Positions 24,983-33,971 of a DNA stretch of 64,000 nucleotides are shown piece after piece. Within the stretch, counting starts at the first letter, position 1. Each line of letters starts with the position of its first letter. The stretch covers positions 1 to 64,000 of the forward strand of contig NZ_JACVVD010000019.1 in the NCBI RefSeq assembly GCF_014534655.1. Reading direction: 5' to 3'. The position numbers and the translations under genes are program-made. Source of the DNA: Paenibacillus sedimenti (GTDB taxonomy: Bacteria > Bacillota > Bacilli > Paenibacillales > NBRC-103111). The notes under the pieces were generated by a model. It did no database searches. It saw only the letters and a list, made by a program, of their open reading frames with translations, and was not told where the DNA came from.

Positions 24983-25322
24983 CTACTTCGTTACTTGAAT
25001 CATGATCGAATCACTGGATACGACGCCCGCAAAGTTGACGAGTTCAGCGCGATACTCATAGTTGCCTTTCGCTTTATTGGCTATTGTCGAGACTGCTTCT
25101 TGGGCCGAAGGTGTTCGGTCCGAAAGGTTTTGCGTATCGATAAGAACACCATTTTCATATAAGCGGTAAGTTGTGCCATTCGTACCCCACCACATATACA
25201 TGGCGACCTTGAAGTTGCCGTTACCTTCCAAGTTATCACTTGACAAAACTGGCTTGCTTGGCGATGCCTGCGTTACATTGACAACGTGCGTATCGCTCTT
25301 CGTTGTGCCGAACGCAAGATCC
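24983..25322 (-). pseudogene. C-terminal carbohydrate-binding domain of a lost secreted enzyme
   Basis: The frame reads SPSKPVLSSDN, then MYMWWGTNGTTYRLYENGVL and YEYRAELVNFAGV, the fibronectin/chitin-binding-like domain common at the ends of Paenibacillus chitinases and other secreted hydrolases. Stop at 24983; the 5' part is lost at about 25322, where coding sense switches to +. Confidence 0.55.
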
Positions 25323-25325
25323 CCG

Positions 25326-25538
25326 GATCAATGGCCGCTGGCCACGCTTTTGCAGACCATTGTCGTTGCCAAAGATTCGAGCAAGACCGGCATTGATTTC
25401 GAAGACTTGGAATTGCTTTCTAATCGCAGCGTTAAAGCGGCGCAAATCTTTATTGCCATGCTCCCTATTCTGGTCGTCTACCCTTTTCTTCAACGTTTCA
25501 TTGTCAAAGGCATCGTGCTCGGTGCCGTAAAAGAGTGA
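25326..25538 (+). pseudogene. C-terminal fragment of a sugar ABC transporter permease
   Basis: 70 residues (DQWPLATLLQTIVVAKDSS... ending GIVLGAVKE) match the end of LplC/CUT1-type permeases and closely resemble the C-terminus of the intact permease at 54266-55144. No start, no ribosome binding site; a terminator follows at 25550-25571. Confidence 0.75.
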
Positions 25539-25549
25539 CCGCATGAGAA

Positions 25550-25571
25550 AAAGCCCTCATCACTGAGGGCT
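25550..25571 (+). terminator. Terminator after the permease fragment
   Basis: AAGCCCTCA and TGAGGGCTT arms around TCAC, followed by a short T-rich run. Confidence 0.6.
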
Positions 25572-25643
25572 TATTATTAACGAAGTTGAAAAATGTTATT
25601 TATCCAGACTTTTGGCGAATTGCCAAATCTCCCAATGAGGTTA

Positions 25644-26240
25644 TTAATTTTGAAGCGAATTCATCAATGTGTTTTTCCATTTACTCTTAGTAAGATTGTA
25701 ATAATTATAATTCTCTTTTTTAATCTCAATAATGTTTAGAAAATCGAAACCACATTTTTGTATTACTCTGTTCGATGGTATGTTATGTATTATAGCTATA
25801 GCATTAAGTACCTCGACATTGGTGTTCTCAAACAAATAATTAATAATTCCTTTTGCGGCTTGGGTGGTGTAGCCTTTGCCTCTGTAATCTTTTGATATCG
25901 CATACATAATCTCTCTATTTGGAGGTGGCAATTCATCTTTTATTCCTGTACAACACCAACCGATAAACTCACCTGTTTCCTTAGATATAATTCCTAATCG
26001 CAGACGGAGTTGTTCAATTTTTCCACCTTCCGATACAGCCTTTAAAAACTGTTTGTTTTCTTTTATTTCATAGTTGATTAACCAGTGTAACCGTTGTTCC
26101 TTAGGCACGTTCCAACCAGGCAAAAATTCTAATATTTCAGGTTGCAGGGTAAGAACGTAAAATTCGTCCAAATCTTCAATTCTATACTCTCGTAAAATAA
26201 TATCTTTACATTCAATCGTGAATACGTTAGTATTTCCCAT
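25644..26240 (-). CDS. GNAT-family N-acetyltransferase (RimJ/RimL type)
   Basis: 198 residues: LREYRIEDLDEFYVL N-terminus, acetyl-CoA region DYRGKGYTTQAAKG and VIQKCGFDF at the end, as in ribosomal-protein alanine acetyltransferase-like enzymes. The ATG at 26240 follows AAAGGGGATTTGG; the ORF's longer N-terminus lacks support. It is divergent from the GrpB gene, sharing an 86 bp promoter region. Confidence 0.85.
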   Translation of the reverse strand: MGNTNVFTIECKDIILREYRIEDLDEFYVLTLQPEILEFLPGWNVPKEQRLHWLINYEIKENKQFLKAVSEGGKIEQLRLRLGIISKETGEFIGWCCTGIKDELPPPNREIMYAISKDYRGKGYTTQAAKGIINYLFENTNVEVLNAIAIIHNIPSNRVIQKCGFDFLNIIEIKKENYNYYNLTKSKWKNTLMNSLQN

Positions 26241-26326
26241 ATTAATAAACCAAATCCCCTTTATTTTGTCATAATATCCTTTTACACTTACTATCCTAAA
26301 GAGGAGAAAAAGGGAGGATTCAATCA

Positions 26327-26875
26327 ATGTCTGCGCAAAATCATTATGTAGTCAAAGTAGTTCCTTACAGCTCTAACTGGTCTCTAGATTTTGAGCGGGA
26401 GAAAAAACTACTGCTTGCAGTCCTGGCCCCTCATATCGTCACCATCGAACATACCGGCAGTACTTCAATACCCAATCAAGAGGCAAAACCAATCATCGAT
26501 ATGTTCGCAGGCGTTCATTCATTACTTAATGAATCAACCTATGCTGACTTATTAAGTAGTTCAGGTTACCAATATGTTGAAACAGGCATGATCGAACGTC
26601 TTTTATTTGCGAAAGAGTCCTTAGGGACACGTACGCATCATTTGCATATTCTCCCGATTGAAGGATTTTATGAAAGAAATGAATTATTATTTCGAGATTA
26701 CCTTCGGTCCCATTCTGATTTAGTTAAGGAATACGGTGAACTTAAACGCTTGTTAGCTGAACAATATCATTCAGATCCTGAGGGTTACACACGAGCAAAG
26801 ACTGCTTTTATCCAGCATGTTGTTGACTTAGCACGAACAGAAAAAGAACTCCCTCTTCAAAAAGTATGGGAATAA
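26327..26875 (+). CDS. GrpB family protein (UPF0157)
   Basis: 182 residues with the family core IEHTGSTSIPNQEAKPIIDM and THHLHIL. The family has a nucleotidyltransferase-like fold, sometimes fused to dephospho-CoA kinase. Reaction unknown. GGGAGG lies 9 bases before the ATG. Confidence 0.88.
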   Translation: MSAQNHYVVKVVPYSSNWSLDFEREKKLLLAVLAPHIVTIEHTGSTSIPNQEAKPIIDMFAGVHSLLNESTYADLLSSSGYQYVETGMIERLLFAKESLGTRTHHLHILPIEGFYERNELLFRDYLRSHSDLVKEYGELKRLLAEQYHSDPEGYTRAKTAFIQHVVDLARTEKELPLQKVWE

Positions 26876-26911
26876 TATTTGTGATGAACTGACCGCTACG
26901 ATGCATCTTGT

Positions 26912-28384
26912 CTAAACTTTTAAATTAGGTTTTTTTCTATGTCTCGTACGCTGCTCATAAGCAAATGCGATACGAATAAGTATTGATTCACTTAACGCTT
27001 TTCCCGCGAATGTAATCCCGAATGGTCTGCCATTTTCCTTAAATCCTGCGGGAACAGCTATAGATGGATACCCTGCTTTAGCGCAAATATCGGCTCCAAC
27101 ATATGAGGGAAAAAGGATTGCATCCAAACCATACTTTTCTAAAGCATAGTCTATACCTTCATTTTGTGAATAATATAAATTAGTTAATGATTCTAATATA
27201 TAGTCCGGACTTCTCAATGAATTTTCCAACGTTAACCGACTCTTTAATGAATCCTGCCCAAACTTCAAAGCCTTCTCAGAATTTTCTTCGTTCCATTCAA
27301 CTAGTTGAGTATAGCTATGGACAGGCATATGAGGTGGAAGACCTTGTAAATAGTTCTCTACACCATGTTTAAATTCATAGTTCAATTTATTTGCGCCCCA
27401 GTCTCTATGGAACGATGGGATTTCTATATCATCAATGACATCGGCTCCACCGCCTATTAGTTCAGAAACAGCATTATTAAATAATAAATCATCATACTCG
27501 TCAGTATCACGATATTGATCAGGACGAGCACTCCTATAAACTCCAATTTTCGCGTTCTTTAATCCTTCAATGTCTAAAAAATCTGTAAAATCAATTTTAG
27601 TATTCTGATTTCTCCATGTTGCTGGGTCGTTTTCGTCTATTCCTATCATGGCACCGAGTAAAATAGCAGCATCAGCTACAGTCCTTGCCATTGGTCCGGC
27701 GGTATCTTGAGAATAGGAAAACGGAATTATCCCAGACCGGCTTACTAAACCTACAGTTGGCTTTATACCAACTATTGAATTCTGGATCGCTGGGCTTAAA
27801 ATAGATGCCGATGTCTCTGTCCCTACAGCGACAGTTATAAAATTAGCGGATACAGCTGCCGCAGATCCAGTGCTGGACCCACCTGTGAAAAAGTCTCCAT
27901 ATGGATGTAAAACTTGCCCGCCTTTCGAACTGTATCCAGCCCACATAGCGGAGGACATACCATTTGCCCACTCAGTCATATTTGTTTTTCCAAGTATAAC
28001 GGCACCAGCTTCTCTTAGCTTTTGGACAAGGAAAGAATCATTTGAGCTCACATGGTTTTCTAAAGCCAGTGCACCCGCACTTGTACGCATTTTATCTTTT
28101 GTTTCAATGTTTTCTTTCAATAAAACAGGAATACCATGTAAAGCGCTCCTTACCCCTACTAATTTTCTTTCTTGGTCTAATGCCTCTGCAATAAAAATCG
28201 CATCTGGATTAATTTCCATAATCGAGTTTATTTGGGGTCCACCTTGATCATATTTCGCGATACGATACAGGTAATACATAACAAGATCTCTTGAGCTAAG
28301 CTCTCCACGCTCCATTGCACTTTGTAATTCAAAAATTGTAGTTTCCTCGCCATTTAAGTTCTTAAGCTCAAAGATATGTTTCAT
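26912..28384 (-). CDS. Amidase signature family enzyme
   Basis: 490 residues with the complete Ser-cisSer-Lys apparatus: Lys in IPVLLKENIETKDKMRTSAG (near 88), the GGSSTGSAAAVSANFI signature (cis-Ser and nucleophile, near 165-190) and GRPFGITFAG near the C-terminus. It hydrolyses amides, possibly peptide amides or indoleacetamide-type substrates. Not GatA, since no GatB/C is adjacent. Too large and ordinary for a cassette gene, yet it lies between R22 and R23. Confidence 0.9.
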   Translation of the reverse strand: MKHIFELKNLNGEETTIFELQSAMERGELSSRDLVMYYLYRIAKYDQGGPQINSIMEINPDAIFIAEALDQERKLVGVRSALHGIPVLLKENIETKDKMRTSAGALALENHVSSNDSFLVQKLREAGAVILGKTNMTEWANGMSSAMWAGYSSKGGQVLHPYGDFFTGGSSTGSAAAVSANFITVAVGTETSASILSPAIQNSIVGIKPTVGLVSRSGIIPFSYSQDTAGPMARTVADAAILLGAMIGIDENDPATWRNQNTKIDFTDFLDIEGLKNAKIGVYRSARPDQYRDTDEYDDLLFNNAVSELIGGGADVIDDIEIPSFHRDWGANKLNYEFKHGVENYLQGLPPHMPVHSYTQLVEWNEENSEKALKFGQDSLKSRLTLENSLRSPDYILESLTNLYYSQNEGIDYALEKYGLDAILFPSYVGADICAKAGYPSIAVPAGFKENGRPFGITFAGKALSESILIRIAFAYEQRTRHRKKPNLKV

Positions 28385-28480
28385 TTGGCAGCTCCTAGTA
28401 TTGATTTTTATTTTGATGTTAATTAAACATTACCATGGATTGGAAATTTTACGTTATTAGAATTTATTTTAAATTAAACT

Positions 28481-28585
28481 TTATTTTACTAGAACCACTC
28501 GTTAGCAGAACAAGGCTGCCGATCCCAAACCGGCAGCCTTGTTCTATTTGCTATTGAGCTATAGTTTCCCTTTCGCTTAATGATC
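28481..28585. repeat. Array element R23 (complete)
   Basis: Left core TTACTAGAACCACTCGTTAG (28486-28505), hairpin AACAAGGCTGCCG/CGGCAGCCTTGTT (28508-28542), right core GAGCTATAGTTTCCCTTTCG (28556-28575). It is 105 bp long. The TTA of its tail supplies the stop of the next gene. Confidence 0.75.
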
Positions 28586-28951
28586 TTGACACATCATTAA
28601 GGTATTTCCATCTTGATCTTTAAAAAGGAACCACGAAACAACTGGACCACGGTTAATACCATAAGTAACTGTGAAACCAAGCTCTTGTACAAAATCCCTT
28701 GTTTCATCAATATCAGTTGTGCCTAACTTCAAAGATACAGGGAGCCATTCAGGTATAGCTCTACCTTCCATTTCATCGGAATCTAATATGACACCATTAG
28801 GCATAAAATATAGATGACCAAAAAGAATTTCTTCATTTTTAACATCATAGCCAAAAAGCTTGCTATACATATCAATTGCCTTATTTAAGTCACGGACGTA
28901 AATAAAATATCCATTTACTTTTTCTTGGACTAATGATTCAGACTTGATCAT
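28577..28951 (-). CDS. VOC-family (glyoxalase-like) protein
   Basis: 124 residues: GYFIYVRDLNKAIDMYSKLF first module, then FLFKDQDGNTLMMCQDH at the end. AAGGAG sits 8 bases before the ATG at 28951. A clean single-gene unit between R23 and R24 whose stop lies in R23. Confidence 0.85.
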   Translation of the reverse strand: MIKSESLVQEKVNGYFIYVRDLNKAIDMYSKLFGYDVKNEEILFGHLYFMPNGVILDSDEMEGRAIPEWLPVSLKLGTTDIDETRDFVQELGFTVTYGINRGPVVSWFLFKDQDGNTLMMCQDH

Positions 28952-29002
28952 AAGATCATCTCCTTTATTTGAGTACTCATCTTCCAATAATGTAGTTCAA
29001 TT

Positions 29003-29154
29003 TAAAAAGAGACCCACAGCTTAGGTCTGCGGGTCTAAGTTTTATATATCTTAAAGGGGGTCATTTTTATTATAGTCTTAATTCATTAATGCAGTATGAA
29101 ATTAAGATTTCAATTTATTACATTTTCCGAACAAACGTTCTTCGTTAGCCATCC
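29003..29154. repeat. Array element R24 (long subtype)
   Basis: Hairpin AGAGACCCACAG...CTGCGGGTCT (29008-29036), conserved AAAGGGGGTC and AAATTAAGATTTCAA tracts, and right core AACGTTCTTCGTTAGCC (29134-29150). Homologous along its length to R2 at 1361-1516. Confidence 0.65.
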
Positions 29155-29210
29155 ATGCCCCTGCCTTTATCGCTGCAATATCAGTCTGGAGAACGATCAT
29201 AAATAACTGA

Positions 29211-29223
29211 GTATATAATATAC
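29211..29223 (+). promoter_or_regulatory. Promoter -10/operator of the ABC efflux operon
   Basis: GTATATAATATAC is a near-perfect palindrome containing TATAAT, 42 bases before the ATPase start. Its half sites match those of the palindrome at 31843-31857 by the TetR gene, so the regulator probably represses here. Confidence 0.55.
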
Positions 29224-29264
29224 TGTTTATATGATCCACAATTTATAGAAAAGGGTGATACAAA

Positions 29265-30164
29265 ATGAATATCAAGAATATCAATTCCATTGAAGTAAAC
29301 GGATTGCGCAAAAGCTTCGGTAAACAAATCGTTCTGGACGGTATAGATTTGGCGGTGGCCAAAGGTACGATTTTCGCGCTGCTAGGGCCGAACGGAGCCG
29401 GTAAAACGACACTAATTAACATCCTGTCGACGCTGTCCGAGCCGGACGACGGATTCGCACGAATCGAAGGGTACGACGTTGTATCCGATCGATACGAGGT
29501 CCGGCGGTCGATCAGTCTCACCGGCCAATTCGCGGCGGTTGATGAAGTGCTGACTGCCTACGAGAATATCATCATGATGTGCCGGTTATCCGGTTTATCG
29601 CGGCGGGAGTCCAACTTACGGACTGCAGAGCTGCTGAAACGTTTCGATCTCGAAGACGCCGCAGGCAAGCGTGTGAAAACATTCTCAGGCGGCATGCGTC
29701 GCAGGCTGGATCTGGCCGTAAGTCTGGTCGTTAGCCGTCCGGTACTTTTTCTGGACGAACCAACGACGGGGCTTGACACCATCAGCCGCCGCTCCCTTTG
29801 GGAAATCATCTTGCGGCTTAAGCAACAAGGAATGACGATTTTTTTGACGACGCAATATTTAGAAGAAGCCGATCAGCTCGCAGACGAAATCGCGGTGATG
29901 GGCCGCGGACGAATCGTCGCAACCGGCTCCGCCGAGGGTTTGAAGGCGCGCGTCGGAGGCGAAGTCATCGAGTTGCGTAATCACATGGACGAAGTTATTC
30001 GAACCATACCGACGAGCGGCAGTATTCAGGATGTTCGCCTCACATTGAACGAGATCGCCCACTTGTGCCCACCGGATACACGGTTCTTCATTCGTAAGCC
30101 TAGCATGGATGACGTCTTTCTTGCCTTAACATCAATCGATCAAAAGGAGGTTTCACTTACATGA
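29265..30164 (+). CDS. ABC transporter ATP-binding protein (DrrA-type, drug export)
   Basis: 299 residues: Walker A GPNGAGKTTL near 40, Q-loop GQFAAVDEVL, signature TFSGGMRRRLDLA near 140, Walker B PVLFLDEPTTGLD, H-loop TTQYLEEA; the C-terminal 80 residues match the DrrA/ABC-2 extension. The ATG follows AAGGGTGATACAAA. It overlaps the permease by 4 bases (ATGA). Confidence 0.92.
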   Translation: MNIKNINSIEVNGLRKSFGKQIVLDGIDLAVAKGTIFALLGPNGAGKTTLINILSTLSEPDDGFARIEGYDVVSDRYEVRRSISLTGQFAAVDEVLTAYENIIMMCRLSGLSRRESNLRTAELLKRFDLEDAAGKRVKTFSGGMRRRLDLAVSLVVSRPVLFLDEPTTGLDTISRRSLWEIILRLKQQGMTIFLTTQYLEEADQLADEIAVMGRGRIVATGSAEGLKARVGGEVIELRNHMDEVIRTIPTSGSIQDVRLTLNEIAHLCPPDTRFFIRKPSMDDVFLALTSIDQKEVSLT

Positions 30165-30949
30165 ACGATCTTCAACCAATCCCAAAGCCCGCTTCTTTTG
30201 CAGCAACCAACGCCGTCTTCATCGGGCGCAGTATCCTTCATAGCTTGCGCAACATTGAGTCGCTCCTTATGGCGATCATGCTGCCCATTATGTTAATGTT
30301 GCTGTTTACCTACGTATTCGGCGGTGCAATCGATCCGAGCGGCGACTACGTGAACTATGTCGTGCCTGGTATTATTCTATTGTGCGCTGGTTTCGGCTCG
30401 TCCAGCACGGCTGTCGATGTCGCAACAGACATGACGAACGGCATTATCGATCGGTTCAGGACAATGCCGATCCGCAGCATAAGCGTAATCACGGGTCATG
30501 TCGCCGCTAGCCTTATCCGGAATTCGCTCGCTACTTGCATGGTCATCGGTGTGGCCTTGCTTGTAGGTTTCCGCCCTTCCGCTAACATGTTGGAATGGCT
30601 AGGAGCTCTTGGGGTCATCGTATTGTTCATTCTGACCTTTACTTGGTTGTTCGCCGCGATCGGCATCGTAACGGGCAGCCCTTCCGCTGCCAGCGGCTAC
30701 GGTTTCGCACTGCTGTTCCTCCCTTACTTGTCCAGCGCTTTCGTTCCAACGAGCACGATGCCTGCGTGGCTGCAAGGGTTTGCTAACCATCAGCCGATCA
30801 CGCCGGTCATTGAAACGATTCGCGGGCTTTTAACCGGCACGCCGGTAATGGATAACGGCTGGTGGGCCATCGGTTGGTGTGCAGCGCTCTTGGTGATTGC
30901 GATCGGCTGGTGCAGTCTCGCTTTCCGTCGGATTGGCGGAAAGCGATAA
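30161..30949 (+). CDS. ABC-2 type permease (DrrB-like)
   Basis: 262 residues with six hydrophobic segments; FTYVFGGAIDPSG near 50 and the conserved NHQPITPVIETIRGLLTG motif near 220 are typical of DrrB/NodJ-like permeases. With the ATPase it forms a drug or lipid efflux pump in the membrane. Confidence 0.9.
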   Translation: MNDLQPIPKPASFAATNAVFIGRSILHSLRNIESLLMAIMLPIMLMLLFTYVFGGAIDPSGDYVNYVVPGIILLCAGFGSSSTAVDVATDMTNGIIDRFRTMPIRSISVITGHVAASLIRNSLATCMVIGVALLVGFRPSANMLEWLGALGVIVLFILTFTWLFAAIGIVTGSPSAASGYGFALLFLPYLSSAFVPTSTMPAWLQGFANHQPITPVIETIRGLLTGTPVMDNGWWAIGWCAALLVIAIGWCSLAFRRIGGKR

Positions 30950-30956
30950 AATAAAT

Positions 30957-30996
30957 AAAAACAGCGTCTCTGCGATGCAGAAACGCTGTTTTTATA
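30957..30996. terminator. Bidirectional terminator between efflux operon and TetR
   Basis: AAAAACAGCGTCTCTGC and GCAGAAACGCTGTTTTT arms with T/A runs on both sides, serving both convergent genes. Confidence 0.8.
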
Positions 30997-31017
30997 AATA
31001 TTAGAACGTGATGCCAT

Positions 31018-31803
31018 TTATCCTTGACCCGATATTTTCTGCTGTAAATAATGCTCGATGCCATCCAAAATCCGTTCGAGTCCGAAATCGAGATCGTCAC
31101 CGATGGGGTTATCCGCTTCGTCCGTGTAAGCGCCTGACATCAAGATGGGATGCAAATAGGGAAACCGATCTGGCTTGACCAACTGTTTGAGGGCGGCACT
31201 GTAGTTGATGCCGCTAAATGTTTCCGGACTTGCGCCTTCACGGATGGCGCGGTCCATGTCTCGCGCAATTAGGCCGCATGCCCGGCAATAGCTGCTTACA
31301 AGCAGTAAGAATGACATTTTCTCAAAATCGTTAAGCTGGAAATCCCTCATGATTCTAAGCATCCAATCGATCACTTGTAGATTGCCTGGCGTAAGCGGTA
31401 CGCTCTTAATCGGGATATCGCCGAACCAGGGATGCTTCCGGAATACACCTACGCACGCCCAGACGTATTCCCTCATTTCCTGACGCCACGTTTTACCCGC
31501 TACTTCCGGTGGAATCGGAATGTCGCAGACCGCGTCCTGCATGAGCACCAACAGGTCTTCCTTGCTCGTAATGTAGCGATATAAAGACATCGTGGTAAAA
31601 CCCAAAGATTGGGCGACTCTGCTCATCGAAACAGCCGCAAGACCATCCCGATCGGCAATGACGATCGCTGCGTCAACGATTTTTTTAACGCTAAGCTCGC
31701 CTTTGGGCCCCCTGCGAGGCTGCTTGACGATACCCCAGCTCAGGGTAATCCCTGACGGTAACCCATTTATTGTTTCTTCATCGATCCCTTCGCCGGTCTC
31801 CAT
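31018..31803 (-). CDS. TetR/AcrR-family regulator
   Basis: 261 residues with a 40-residue N-terminal extension, an HTH (VSMSRVAQSLGFTTMSLYRY) and a TetR_C-type ligand domain. GGAGG lies 10 bases before the ATG at 31803. Convergent with the efflux operon and matched palindromes at both promoters make it the probable drug-responsive repressor of the pump. Confidence 0.88.
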   Translation of the reverse strand: METGEGIDEETINGLPSGITLSWGIVKQPRRGPKGELSVKKIVDAAIVIADRDGLAAVSMSRVAQSLGFTTMSLYRYITSKEDLLVLMQDAVCDIPIPPEVAGKTWRQEMREYVWACVGVFRKHPWFGDIPIKSVPLTPGNLQVIDWMLRIMRDFQLNDFEKMSFLLLVSSYCRACGLIARDMDRAIREGASPETFSGINYSAALKQLVKPDRFPYLHPILMSGAYTDEADNPIGDDLDFGLERILDGIEHYLQQKISGQG

Positions 31804-31842
31804 CTTGTTTGATCCTCCATCATCAGAGTAAGTCCCGAAATT

Positions 31843-31857
31843 GTATACTTCGTATAC
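31843..31857. promoter_or_regulatory. TetR autoregulatory palindrome
   Basis: GTATACTTCGTATAC: perfect 6 bp arms around TTC, 40 bases upstream of the TetR start. Confidence 0.6.
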
Positions 31858-31909
31858 AGTATATCACAATCACTACCACAACGCTCGGATGGAATCGATC
31901 ATTAGGCTG

Positions 31910-32296
31910 CTATGAAAAAGAAGCGATTTTTGTTTGAATATCCAGCAATCGAGTTCGTTTATCAGCTTTGGAAATGAAAATAGCTTCTCTGACCATTGTC
32001 TTATATGCAGTCGCAATCTTTTGAGCTTCATTTATCCATTCTTCGAATTGTTCTTCGCTGAACATACCAACACCGATCGGATGTACGATCAAGTCAATAT
32101 GACTGGTATCTTCATTCTTTACTCCTTGTATGACCAGTTCATCGCAAAGTATTTGACCAATCTTTAAGCCTTCGATTGTTATAAAAGTCGTCTGGCTGTA
32201 CTTAACCCTATCCAAAACGATATCGCCAGAGCGGTCAATAATTATTGCCCTATCCTTTGGATTATCGTCTAGCCTCCTATGTCGTCCAATTAGTAT
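31910..32296 (-). pseudogene. Unidentified gene, 5' end missing
   Basis: The frame is open from about 32300 to the stop at 31910. It encodes RAIIIDRSGDIVLDRVKYSQ, a region with DLIVHPIGVGMFSEEQFEEW and the end KTRLLDI-like tail. No ribosome binding site or ATG precedes it, and a TTG at 32215 is the only internal candidate. It breaks at 32280-32300 against a + strand fragment. Family unknown. Confidence 0.4.
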
Positions 32297-32297
32297 T

Positions 32298-32537
32298 TTG
32301 TTGCAGCTGGCGGAGCGGCGACCGGAGTGGGATTATCGAACAGGCATTCTCCTCGCATTCGTCCTTTATGTTGGTCCTCGAATGAAACGGCTCAAGAAGA
32401 GCTTCCAAGAGATTGTGAATGGGAACAGGGGTATCACAGACGAGGACCGGAGTCGGTTAGGAAGCATACTAATTGGATTCGATATCATTCACTTAGGCGT
32501 GCTCGTTAATGTGGTGTTGGCGGTTTGGAGGCCTTGA
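32298..32537 (+). pseudogene. Fragment of a small integral membrane protein
   Basis: The frame reads RTGILLAFVLYVGPRMKRLK, a charged region with ITDEDRSRLGS, then IGFDIIHLGVLVNVVLAVW, two membrane helices. It lacks a start and ribosome binding site and abuts the unidentified minus-strand fragment, so it is the 3' part of a lost gene. Confidence 0.45.
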
Positions 32538-32657
32538 TCAGGGCCTCTCACTGCAAGCGATGTTCTTCAATTATAATCATTCTTTACTTTGTAAATGTAG
32601 TACTTTACCAATCATAATAATAATCAAATAAAGTTTATGGTGGTGCTTATTATCTCT

Positions 32658-33431
32658 ATGTTGAATATTTCAGAACATAATCGTGAAGCTTGGAATCGAA
32701 TGGCTGCACGGGGTTGTCAATGGACGTTACCGGTGGAGTCCGATGTCATCCATTCCGCGAGTTCAGGGGAGTGGGGTATCCGTCTCACAGCCACAAAGTT
32801 CGTCCCACGCACATGGTTTCCTGAACCTGGTAAACGCATTCTATGTTTAGCATCCGGTGGCGGACAGCAAGGTCCCATTTTGGCGGCCGCCGGTTATGAC
32901 GTCACTGTGTTTGATTTATCGGAAAGCCAATTGGAAAAAGACCGTTTTGTCGCGGAGCGGGACGGTTTACATTTGCGTCTTGAACAAGGAGATATGCGGG
33001 ATTTGAGCCGATTTGCGGGCGAGTCATTCGATTGTGTGTTTCATCCCGTCTCTAATTGCTATATTCCATCCGTGCAGCCTGTTTGGAAAGAAGCTTTTCG
33101 TGTGCTTACTGCCGGAGGAATACTTTTAAGCGGCTTTAATAATCCTATCGTTTATTTATTTGATGTAGAAGCGGAGGAAGCTGGAAGGCTCGAAGTTAGT
33201 TACTCTATTCCATATTCAGATTTAACCTCACTACCGAAGCCTTTGTTGGATCAATTTATGGAAAATGGCGATCCTGTTGTGTTTGGTCACAGCTTGGAGG
33301 ATCTGCTGCAAGGGCAAATGGATGCCGGCTTTGTGCTGGCGGGAATGTATGAGGATACTATGGGTGGACGACGCATGCTGGACCCTTATATATCTACCTA
33401 TATGGCAACAAAGGCGCTCAAGCTGGGTTAA
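32658..33431 (+). CDS. Class I SAM-dependent methyltransferase
   Basis: 257 residues: motif I LCLASGGGQQGPILAAAG near residue 64, DVTVFDLS motif II, LEQGDMRDL and a C-terminal region with SYSIPYSDL. Similar to UbiE/BioC-like small-molecule methyltransferases. Start assigned to the ATG at 32658 (MLNISEHNREAW); the ribosome binding site is weak and an upstream in-frame ATG at 32637 is possible. Confidence 0.85.
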   Translation: MLNISEHNREAWNRMAARGCQWTLPVESDVIHSASSGEWGIRLTATKFVPRTWFPEPGKRILCLASGGGQQGPILAAAGYDVTVFDLSESQLEKDRFVAERDGLHLRLEQGDMRDLSRFAGESFDCVFHPVSNCYIPSVQPVWKEAFRVLTAGGILLSGFNNPIVYLFDVEAEEAGRLEVSYSIPYSDLTSLPKPLLDQFMENGDPVVFGHSLEDLLQGQMDAGFVLAGMYEDTMGGRRMLDPYISTYMATKALKLG

Positions 33432-33482
33432 CCGGTTTGGCGTCTTTTCTTTCTCCTAGTTGACAAAAGTTATGGAGCGTTT

Positions 33483-33842
33483 CTAACATTTACAAATCAT
33501 AAGCATGTTTCCATCTGGATCTTTAAAATTAAACCAATGGCCATTCTCTATGTCGGTTACAAGTTCAACCTTGCGGTCCTTCATGAATTGGTAAGCCTTT
33601 TGAATGTCGACAGTGTTAAAATGAAAAGTAGGATTTCTAAAGTATGAATCCCCATTGTTGTAAATATTGCTGTCTAGTACAAGGTTTAATCCATTATTAT
33701 CCAATGGTATACAACAAAGATGGCCTGCGATAATATCAAACATAGGTTCCAGTCCAAGAATGGAGCAATACCATTCCCTCGCTTTTCTAATGTCACTTAC
33801 AGGAATAAAAACGGCTCCTACTTTGCTTAAAATAATACTCAT
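33483..33842 (-). CDS. VOC-family (glyoxalase-like) protein
   Basis: 119 residues: VFIPVSDIRKAREWYCSIL first module and FNFKDPDGNMLMICK at the end, close in type to the 28577-28951 protein. The ATG at 33842 has AAGGAG 10 bases upstream; the longer TTG start would clash with it. R25 lies upstream of the gene. Confidence 0.85.
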   Translation of the reverse strand: MSIILSKVGAVFIPVSDIRKAREWYCSILGLEPMFDIIAGHLCCIPLDNNGLNLVLDSNIYNNGDSYFRNPTFHFNTVDIQKAYQFMKDRKVELVTDIENGHWFNFKDPDGNMLMICKC

Positions 33843-33902
33843 AAATTTCAAACTCCTTATCGTAATATAAGAATTAAGATCTATTATATTGTACCACCAT
33901 GC

Positions 33903-33970
33903 AACAGAGCTGCCAAAATGTTTGTCAGCTCTATTGCTTTATTCATTTAATATTTTCCGTTAGTTGATGT
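33903..33970. repeat. Array element R25
   Basis: Hairpin AGAGCTG...CAGCTCT (33906-33932) and degenerate right core AATATTTTCCGTTAGTTGAT (33950-33969), two bases before the stop of the solute-binding-like gene. Confidence 0.55.
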
Positions 33971-33971
33971 T

